A DNA stretch of 45,781 bases from XN24 sp964413755. Lineage in GTDB: Bacteria; Pseudomonadota; Gammaproteobacteria; Steroidobacterales; XN24. Shown piece by piece: positions 38,574 to 45,781 of the stretch. Below the pieces are notes generated by a model. That model was not told the DNA's origin, ran no database searches, and was given only the letters and a program-made list of their open reading frames with translations. Position numbers and translations under genes: made by a program. The DNA is taken from positions 1 to 45,781 of the forward strand of contig CAYPTW010000004.1 of NCBI GenBank assembly GCA_964413755.1. Direction: 5' to 3'. Every line of letters begins with the position of its first letter. Within the stretch, counting starts at the first letter, position 1.

Positions 38574-39959
38574 ATGAGCGCAAATGATTTTTACACCGAC
38601 CAGGACGCCGGCGCCTGCGCCGTCCACCTGGTCGACAGCGCAGGTCTGGGCGCGCTGCTGGGAAAGATGACCGATGCACATCGCAGCTGGGTGCGCAGCA
38701 CCGGCTGGGAGGCCAAGCCCGGGACCGTGCTGTGCCTGCCGGGCGCCGATGGCAGCGTCGCGGCCGTACTCGCCGGAGTGGGCGGCGCAGAGCCGTTCTG
38801 GTCACTCGCAGCGCTGCCGGGCCAGTTGCCGGCCGGCAGCTACGTATTCGCCGACACGGCGGACGCGGCTGAGGATTACCGGCGTGCCTTGGCCTGGGGC
38901 CTGGGGCAGTACGCGTATTCGCGTCGCAGCGAAGACAAGCCTGCCACGGTACGCAAACTGGGCTGGGCGCAAGGCATCGATACGGCGGCGGTGATTTCCG
39001 CGGTGGAGGCCGACCGGCTGGTGCGCGACCTGGTGAACACGCCGGCAGGCGACATGGGCCCCGCCGAGCTGTCGCAGGCGGCGGCAGCGCTTGCCGCGGC
39101 ATCCGGCGCCGAGTTCCGGGAAATCGTCGGCGACGCGCTGCTGGCAGAAGGTTTCCCGGCCATCCACGCGGTCGGGCGCGCCAGCACGCGGCCGCCGCGG
39201 CTGCTGGACCTGCGCTGGGGCGAGCGCGGCCGGCCGCGCGTGACGCTGGTGGGTAAGGGCGTGTGTTTCGATACCGGCGGCCTGAACCTGAAGGCCGCGG
39301 CGGGCATGCGCAACATGAAGAAGGACATGGGCGGCGCGGCGCACGTGCTCGGCCTGGCGCGCATGATCATGGACGCCGGCCTGCCGGTGCACCTGCGCGT
39401 GCTCATTCCGGCCGTGGAGAACAGCGTCTCCGGGAATGCCTACCGCCCCGGTGACGTGGTGGCCACGCGCGCCGGCTTGACGGTGGAGATCGGCAACACC
39501 GACGCCGAGGGACGGGTCGTGCTGGCCGATGCGCTGGCGCTGGCCGACGAGGAAGCGCCGGAACTGCTGCTCGATTTCGCCACGCTGACGGGGGCTGCGC
39601 GCGTGGCGCTCGGCCCGGACCTGCCGGCGCTGTTCGCCACGGACGAGGCGTTCGGCCAGGCGTGGGCCAAGGCCGGCCTGCCCGAGGGCGATCCGCTGTG
39701 GCCCATGCCGCTGTGGGCGCCGTATGCGGCGAATCTCGGCGGCGGGATCGCGGACCTGAACAACATCACCACCGACGGCTTTGCCGGAGCGATCTACGGC
39801 GGCCTGTTCCTGCAGCGTTTCGTGCGCCAGGCGCAGACCTGGGCTCACGTGGACACGTTCGCCTGGAACCCGCGCAACCGCCCCGGCCGGCCCGAGGGCG
39901 GCATGAGCCAGGGCGTGCGGGCGGCCTTCGCGCTGCTTGCCGGGCGCTACGCGGACTAG
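38574..39959 (+). CDS. Leucyl aminopeptidase family protein (M17)
   Basis: 461 aa. The catalytic domain (about residues 130-461) has VGKGVCFDTGGLNLKAAAGM (Lys and Asp metal ligands), MKKDMGGAAHVLGLA, and the signature NTDAEGRVVLADAL with Asp, Glu and Arg. DFATLTGAARVALG is also conserved. It removes N-terminal residues from peptides with two metal ions. Slightly shorter than PepA (503 aa); its layout is like that of PepB/M17 members lacking the long N-terminal domain. A possible -10 CATAAT lies at 38532-38537. Its stop overlaps the next gene's stop by four bases. Confidence 0.94.
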   Translation: MSANDFYTDQDAGACAVHLVDSAGLGALLGKMTDAHRSWVRSTGWEAKPGTVLCLPGADGSVAAVLAGVGGAEPFWSLAALPGQLPAGSYVFADTADAAEDYRRALAWGLGQYAYSRRSEDKPATVRKLGWAQGIDTAAVISAVEADRLVRDLVNTPAGDMGPAELSQAAAALAAASGAEFREIVGDALLAEGFPAIHAVGRASTRPPRLLDLRWGERGRPRVTLVGKGVCFDTGGLNLKAAAGMRNMKKDMGGAAHVLGLARMIMDAGLPVHLRVLIPAVENSVSGNAYRPGDVVATRAGLTVEIGNTDAEGRVVLADALALADEEAPELLLDFATLTGAARVALGPDLPALFATDEAFGQAWAKAGLPEGDPLWPMPLWAPYAANLGGGIADLNNITTDGFAGAIYGGLFLQRFVRQAQTWAHVDTFAWNPRNRPGRPEGGMSQGVRAAFALLAGRYAD

Positions 39960-40684
39960 GGCGCCAGGCGGCTGGCACCCCACAGCACGGCGGCGTAGAA
40001 GACCAGACCCAGCGCCACCAGCGCCACGGCAATGGCGCCGAACAGGTCGGGCGCTTTCATGAAAGTCGACATGAGCGAATCCTGGTAATAGAAGAACCAC
40101 GGGTGGTCCGGCGGAAAGGCCACCTCGTGGAACCACTGGAACAGTTTTCTCGGTCCCGCCAGGAGCACCGCCACCGTCCCGGCTGCGGTGGCGAGCAGGC
40201 TGGCCCCGAGCAGTCTTCCGAGGGGCGGCACGCGCCAGCGCCGCACGCGGATCAGCGCCAGGTGCAGCCCGACCCAGGCGACCGCCAGCCAGCCGACCGG
40301 CGCGATGCGGCCGACCAGGCGGGCGACGTCGTGCAGGTGACCCACCTCGGGCGCGCGGAACAGGCGATCCACCGCGCGGCCGTCCGGAGCGTGGTAGCTG
40401 AGCTCTTCCAGGCCCTCGCCGGAGGCATGGATGGCGTCGACGACCGCGCCGAACAGGCGGAAACGTTCTTCGCGCGTGGTGTCCTCGAAGCCCGCCTTGT
40501 AGCGGTTCTGTGGCCCGAATTCCTGTATGTGGCCGTGGATATCCAGCGCTTCGTAGAACACGGGGTAGAGGAAGTCGACCATCGCCAGGCAGCGCCAGGC
40601 CAGCCACAGGGACGCGAGCGCCGCGGCGGGCAGCAGCAGCCAGAGATGGGCCGAGCCCGGACGCCGCCGCGGTTCAGCCCGCAC
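39956..40684 (-). CDS. Lit/DUF1461-like integral membrane protein
   Basis: 242 aa with about five membrane helices; GTG start overlapping the end of aceK by 11 bases. The C-terminal block FQWFHEVAFPPDHPWFF..DSLMSTFMKAPDLF and the HLHDVARLV block match the pattern of DUF1461/TIGR01906 proteins (HxxDVxxL; FHxLFF...W.F...D.L...FP..F). That family includes Lit, a lipoprotein intramolecular transacylase in Firmicutes. Resemblance is at motif level only, so an enzymatic role here is speculation. It probably shares a transcript with aceK. Confidence 0.72.
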   Translation of the reverse strand: MRAEPRRRPGSAHLWLLLPAAALASLWLAWRCLAMVDFLYPVFYEALDIHGHIQEFGPQNRYKAGFEDTTREERFRLFGAVVDAIHASGEGLEELSYHAPDGRAVDRLFRAPEVGHLHDVARLVGRIAPVGWLAVAWVGLHLALIRVRRWRVPPLGRLLGASLLATAAGTVAVLLAGPRKLFQWFHEVAFPPDHPWFFYYQDSLMSTFMKAPDLFGAIAVALVALGLVFYAAVLWGASRLAP

Positions 40685-42413
40685 TGGCCACAGCAGAGAG
40701 GCTGGGACGGTAGGGGAGAATCTCCAGCACTTCGCCCGCCTCGTGGCGGCGCTTCAGGTCGCGCCAGAACTCCGGGGTCAGCAGTTCGCCGTGGTGCTCG
40801 AGGAAGGTCTCCAGCTGCTCCGGCTCCAGCCCGAGGAAATTGATGAACTGCTCCGGGAACACGTCGTCGTCGTCGACGAAGAACCACGCCTCCGACTGCA
40901 TCTCTTCCTCCATGGAGCGGGCGCGCGGCAGCTTGCGGAAATTGCACTCCGTCACCAGGCAGAGCTCGTCGTAGTCGTAGAAGATCACGCGGCCGTTGCG
41001 CGTCACGCCGAAATTCTTCAGCAACAGGTCGCCGGGAAAAATGTTGGTCGCGGCGAGATCACGGATGGACTGTCCGTAGTCCAGCACGGCGTGGCGCGCA
41101 GCCAGCGGCGAGGCCTCGGCGAGGTACAGGTTCAGCGGCCTGAGCCGGCGCTCGATGTAACAGTGCGCCACCACCACGTCCTCGCCCTCGACCGAGACTG
41201 TTTGCGAGCAGGATTCCAGCAGGTGCTCCAGCAGCGCGGGATCGAAGCGTGTGCGCGGGAAACGCAGCTTCTTGAACTCCTGTGCGTCCACCAGCCGTCC
41301 GGCGCGGTCGTGCCGGAACACCAGGTAATACTTGTCCAGCACGTCGCGTCGTACCACCGTCTTCGGGTAGGCGAAGCGGTCGCGGATGATCTTGAACACC
41401 ACGTCGTAGGAGGGGAGGGTGAACACCGCCATCACCATGCCGCGGTCGCCCGGCGCCTCGACGAACTGGTCGCGCGAGTTCTGCAGGTGGCGGAACAGCG
41501 TGCGGTAGGTCTCGGTCTTGCCCTGGCGCGCGCGGCCCAGCACGGTGAACAGCTCGGCCAGCGGCTTGCGCGGCAGGATGGTGCGCAGGAACACCACGGC
41601 GTCGTGCACCGTCTCGAGGTCGGCGTGGAAATAGCTGCGTGTGAAGCCGAACAGGATGCTGGTGTCGCGCACCGAGGTCAGCAGGGCGTCGACGGTCACG
41701 CCGTCCTCGGTGTTCTTCAGCGCGATGACCAACGGCTGCGGCTGGGCGGAGCCGAGCGCACGGCCGACGAGGTAGGCGCGCGTGTTCTGGTAGAAGATCG
41801 GGCGCATGAACTCGACACGCTGCAGACGGTCCAGGCCGCCCAGCGGCTCCCAGGCACGCGCCAGCTCCGCAGCGACGAAGTCCACGCTGCCCTTGAAGTC
41901 GAGCCAGGGCGACTCGAAGGTGTGATCCTCGAGGATCTCCTCGATCATCACCTCGGCGCGGCCGTCGAACTCGTAGACATTGAGCTGCTGCGGCGGGCGG
42001 ATCTTCGACATCGGGTCGAGGTCCAGCGCGACGAACTCGACTTCCGGGTCGACGCCGACGGTGGCGAACAGCCGGCGCGTGATGGAGCTGAAGAAAGTCT
42101 TCTCGAACTCCAGGTCGATGAAGTCCCGGATTTCATCCTCGAAGCACTGCTTGATCAGCACCCACAGGTCGCGCTCGTTGGCGCGCTCGCCGAGTTTCGT
42201 GCGCAGCATGGCGGTGGTGTCCGCAACGTAGCGGTCGTACAGGTCGATGCGTTCACGGGCGTCGTTGCGGCCGCCCACCCAGTCGCGCGTCTCGAAGCGC
42301 AGCCGCGCGCGTCGCGTGACGGCGCGGAACTCGGCGTTGTAATCGCCGAAGGCATCAAAAATGGCCCTGGCGCTGTCGCGCGCCAGGGCCATGTCAGGCG
42401 CAGCCTGCTGCAT
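40674..42413 (-). CDS. aceK: Isocitrate dehydrogenase kinase/phosphatase
   Basis: 579 aa, the normal AceK length. It has APGDRGMVMAVFTLPSYDVVFKIIRDRF (nucleotide-binding loop and Lys), the Asp in LVDAQEFKKLRFPR, and RDLAATNIFPGDLLLKNFGVTRNGRVIFYDYDEL (catalytic segment). It phosphorylates and dephosphorylates Icd at the active-site Ser and so diverts carbon to the glyoxylate shunt. Most bacteria with aceK keep it near aceBA; here it lies 12 bases downstream of icd itself, its target. A terminator-like hairpin sits at codons 8-20. The ATG at 42413 has no strong Shine-Dalgarno. Confidence 0.95.
   Translation of the reverse strand: MQQAAPDMALARDSARAIFDAFGDYNAEFRAVTRRARLRFETRDWVGGRNDARERIDLYDRYVADTTAMLRTKLGERANERDLWVLIKQCFEDEIRDFIDLEFEKTFFSSITRRLFATVGVDPEVEFVALDLDPMSKIRPPQQLNVYEFDGRAEVMIEEILEDHTFESPWLDFKGSVDFVAAELARAWEPLGGLDRLQRVEFMRPIFYQNTRAYLVGRALGSAQPQPLVIALKNTEDGVTVDALLTSVRDTSILFGFTRSYFHADLETVHDAVVFLRTILPRKPLAELFTVLGRARQGKTETYRTLFRHLQNSRDQFVEAPGDRGMVMAVFTLPSYDVVFKIIRDRFAYPKTVVRRDVLDKYYLVFRHDRAGRLVDAQEFKKLRFPRTRFDPALLEHLLESCSQTVSVEGEDVVVAHCYIERRLRPLNLYLAEASPLAARHAVLDYGQSIRDLAATNIFPGDLLLKNFGVTRNGRVIFYDYDELCLVTECNFRKLPRARSMEEEMQSEAWFFVDDDDVFPEQFINFLGLEPEQLETFLEHHGELLTPEFWRDLKRRHEAGEVLEILPYRPSLSAVASAG
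42357..42392 (-). terminator. Intragenic terminator-like hairpin at the 5' end of aceK
   Basis: On the minus strand, ATGGCCCTGGCGC (42392-42380) and GCGCCAGGGCCAT (42373-42361) are perfect 13-base arms with a 6-base loop. They are followed by TTTT (42360-42357), giving five consecutive U with the last paired base. The hairpin starts 22 bases after the aceK start codon and encodes residues 8-19 of the protein. It would lower aceK transcription relative to icd unless ribosomes are translating aceK. Confidence 0.7.
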
Positions 42414-42425
42414 CCCGCGCCGGCG

Positions 42426-43727
<1,302 letters not shown>

Positions 43728-43791
43728 TTCCGGGACTCCTTCTGGGCTTGGCCTTCTGCGGGCCGCCTGCGTGGATGCCGATGATAACCGA

Positions 43792-45123
43792 TCAGCCTTC
43801 GGCTTGGCTTTCCGCGATGCCGCGTCCGCGTGCCTCGTCGACCCCGCGGCTGACCACCAGGGCGGCGCCGAACAACAGGACGCAGAACAGCACCGCGGTC
43901 TTGAGCCCCAGCAGGGCCTGCAGCAGCCCGATGGAGAGCAGGCCGAAGACCCCGGCCAGCTTCAGGGACAGTCCCCAGAAGCCGAAATACTCGCCGGCCC
44001 GGGACACCGGCGAGAACAGGCCCACGAGCGTGCGCGTGGTGGACTGGCAGGCGCCCAGGCTGAGCCCGGCCAGGCTGCCGACCACCAGGAATACGTGCTG
44101 CGCCTCGATCTCCCGGCCGAGCAGCGCGGAAAGTGCACCGGCAAGCCAGGGCGTCAGGTAAATCAGCAGGATGGCGGCGATCCACATGAGGAGCGTGATC
44201 TGGTAGGTCAGGCGGGCGCCGAGCCGGTCCTGCACGAAGCCGAAACCGAACGCGCCTGCCGCCGCGGTGAGCTGGACGATGACGAACATCAGGGTGCGGA
44301 TGTCCTGGTCCCAGCCGATCACCTGGGCGCCATAGATGAAGGCGTAGGTGATGATGATGTAGATCCCGCTCATGGAAAAGAACATCGACGCCAGCACCAG
44401 GGCCATGTCGCGGTGCTCGCCCAGGCTGCGCAGCGTCTCGCGCACGCGCCCGATGCCGATGCCGAGATAACTCCTGCCTGCCGGCAGGGGCTTCGCCTTG
44501 CCGTGTTCCCGCAGCCAGATGAAAGTCGGCAACGCGGCGACGAAGACGAAGAATCCGGCCCAGGGCCCCACCCAGCGGATGCGGTCAAAGTTCGCCAGGC
44601 TGACATCGCCGAGCACCAGCAGCACGAACACCGCCGAGACCATGCCGCCGACGTAACCCAGCGCCCAGCCGAAGCCCGAGATCTTGCCGAGGTCCTCCGG
44701 CGGGCCGAGGTCCGGCAGGAAGCTGGCGATGAAGGCTTCGTTGATGGAGAAGGCGAAGTTGGAAATGATCAGCAGGATCACGCCGAGCAGGGCATAGCCC
44801 GGCGCCACGAAATACAGCGCGGCCGTGGCGAAGACGGTAAGCAGCCAGGCGGCGAAGAGGAAACGCTTTTTCGACGCGGTGTAGTCCATCACCGCGCCGG
44901 CCACCGGCGAGCAGGCCACCACCATCAGGTAGCTGACCGCCAGTGCCAGGCTCCAGAGGAAATTCCCGAGCCGGTAGTCCCCGCTCTCGCCGCCGACGAT
45001 GACGCGCGTAAACAGGTCGCCGAACACCACCGTGATGATGAGCAGCGTGTAGGCCTGGTTGGCGAAGTCGAACATCGCCCAGCCGAAGATCTCCCGGCGC
45101 GGGGCGCGCACGCGCTTGCTCAT
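43792..45123 (-). CDS. MFS transporter, UMF1/Atg22-like family
   Basis: 443 aa with 12 membrane helices. It begins with FGWAMFDFANQAYTLLI, the hallmark of the UMF1 family. Later features are VACSPVAGAVMDYTASKKRFL in loop 2-3 and SRAGEYFGFWGLSLKLAGVFG in the C-terminal half. Relatives are predicted amino acid or nucleoside-type exporters. The substrate is unknown. It ends 64 bases before icd on the same strand; I see no terminator between them. Confidence 0.9.
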   Translation of the reverse strand: MSKRVRAPRREIFGWAMFDFANQAYTLLIITVVFGDLFTRVIVGGESGDYRLGNFLWSLALAVSYLMVVACSPVAGAVMDYTASKKRFLFAAWLLTVFATAALYFVAPGYALLGVILLIISNFAFSINEAFIASFLPDLGPPEDLGKISGFGWALGYVGGMVSAVFVLLVLGDVSLANFDRIRWVGPWAGFFVFVAALPTFIWLREHGKAKPLPAGRSYLGIGIGRVRETLRSLGEHRDMALVLASMFFSMSGIYIIITYAFIYGAQVIGWDQDIRTLMFVIVQLTAAAGAFGFGFVQDRLGARLTYQITLLMWIAAILLIYLTPWLAGALSALLGREIEAQHVFLVVGSLAGLSLGACQSTTRTLVGLFSPVSRAGEYFGFWGLSLKLAGVFGLLSIGLLQALLGLKTAVLFCVLLFGAALVVSRGVDEARGRGIAESQAEG

Positions 45124-45178
45124 GCCGGCTGCTGCGGCATCAGTCGCTCATCCCCGGGCTGTCGCCGCGGCGCTCATC

Positions 45179-45781
45179 TCACTCGCGCTTGCCTGCCAGG
45201 TCCAGCACGAAGGCGTATTCCTGCGCGGTCTCGCGCAGCCGCTCGAAACGCCCGCTGGAACCGCCGTGGCCCGCTTCCATGGTAGTGCGGAAGATCAGCG
45301 GTGCGGCATTGGTGCGCCTGGCGCGCAGTTTCGCCACCCACTTCGCGGGTTCCCAGTACTGGACCTGCGAGTCGTGCAGTCCCGTGGTCACCAGCAGCGG
45401 CGGATAGTCCTGCGCCGCCACGTTGTCGTAGGGGCTGTAGGACAGCATGTACTCGTACCACGGCGCGAACTTGGGGTTGCCCCATTCGTCGAACTCGTTG
45501 GTGGTCAGCGGGATGGACTCGTCGAGCATGGTGCTGACCACGTCGACGAAGGGCACGTGCGCGACCATGCCGGCATACAGCTCGGGCGCCATGTTGGCCA
45601 CGGCGCCCATCAGCAGGCCGCCGGCCGAGCCGCCCATGGCATACACCTGGTCCGGCGCGGCATAGCCCTCCTTGACCAGGTGGCGCGTCACGTCGATGAA
45701 GTCGGTGAAGGTGTTCATCTTGTTCAGCAGCCGGCCGTCGTCGTACCAGCGCCGGCCCATCTCCTGGCCGCCGCGGATGTG
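45179..45781 (-). CDS. ptrB: Oligopeptidase B (S9 prolyl oligopeptidase family), C-terminal part
   Basis: Only the last 200 codons are in the window; the 5' end lies beyond the right edge. The catalytic triad region is complete: Ser in MGGSAGGLLMG, Asp in GLHDSQVQYWEPAKW and His in MEAGHGGSSGR. QYWEPAKW and ESIPLTTNEFDEWGNP are specific to oligopeptidase B rather than prolyl oligopeptidase. It cleaves small peptides after Arg or Lys. The stop is 55 bases upstream of the MFS gene. Confidence 0.93.
   Translation of the reverse strand, partial: HIRGGQEMGRRWYDDGRLLNKMNTFTDFIDVTRHLVKEGYAAPDQVYAMGGSAGGLLMGAVANMAPELYAGMVAHVPFVDVVSTMLDESIPLTTNEFDEWGNPKFAPWYEYMLSYSPYDNVAAQDYPPLLVTTGLHDSQVQYWEPAKWVAKLRARRTNAAPLIFRTTMEAGHGGSSGRFERLRETAQEYAFVLDLAGKRE

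Overview
The window looks like chromosomal DNA from a high-GC gammaproteobacterium. The basis is an elongator tRNA-Met very close to the enterobacterial one, FeoABC with a FeoC-type regulator, AceK with a phosphorylatable Icd, HtpX, a RimK locus, a quinol-type nitric oxide reductase and Fur/FNR/PhoB/sigma32-like sites. The exact order cannot be told from sequence alone; Ectothiorhodospiraceae-, Xanthomonadales- or Nevskiales-like bacteria would all fit. No integrase, transposase, CRISPR array, plasmid origin or phage gene is visible, so this is mostly stable genome with some accessory efflux modules.

Layout. 1-2.5 kb: nnrS (partial) and norB, nitric oxide handling. 2.6-3.9 kb: tRNA-Met and a GAF/HD-GYP cyclic-di-GMP phosphodiesterase. 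3.9-8.7 kb: tetR-adaptor-RND drug efflux operon with a clear operator. 8.7-12.6 kb: a small c-type cytochrome diverging from feoABC across one Fur box, followed by a membrane protein. 12.6-14.1 kb: a kinase-like/P-loop fusion. 14.1-18.8 kb: an operon of MMPL-type RND transporter, LolA-like protein and outer-membrane barrel. 19.0-20.8 kb: an acyl-carrier-like protein without the carrier serine, coupled to a divergent gamma-glutamyltransferase, behind an FNR-like box. 20.8-24.9 kb: a PAP2 phosphatase, then corA - retropepsin-like protease - rimK - aspartoacylase-like gene. 25.0-26.9 kb: a tandem 6-pyruvoyl-tetrahydropterin-synthase-like protein with a probable leaderless transcript, and htpX behind a sigma32-like promoter. 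27.0-34.6 kb: a heavy-metal efflux operon (small Cys-rich exported protein, TolC-like, CusB-like, oversized CusA-like). 34.7-37.1 kb: OmpA-like protein, CbiM-like membrane protein and DUF2057 lipoprotein. 37.2-40.0 kb: a porin behind a PhoB-box-like site, and a leucyl aminopeptidase. 40.0-45.8 kb, all minus strand: ptrB (partial), a UMF1-type MFS transporter, icd, aceK and a Lit/DUF1461-like membrane protein.

The most notable signals not explained by gene content are RNA-level. A perfect 13-bp GC-rich hairpin followed by five U residues lies inside the first codons of aceK and looks like an intragenic terminator between icd and aceK. A two-part hairpin directly after the stop codon of the Cys-rich leader gene occludes the Shine-Dalgarno sequence of the metal-efflux tolC gene. 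The serine-less carrier protein/GGT pair is the most unusual coding module. Many genes use GTG or TTG starts, and one RND gene may use CTG.
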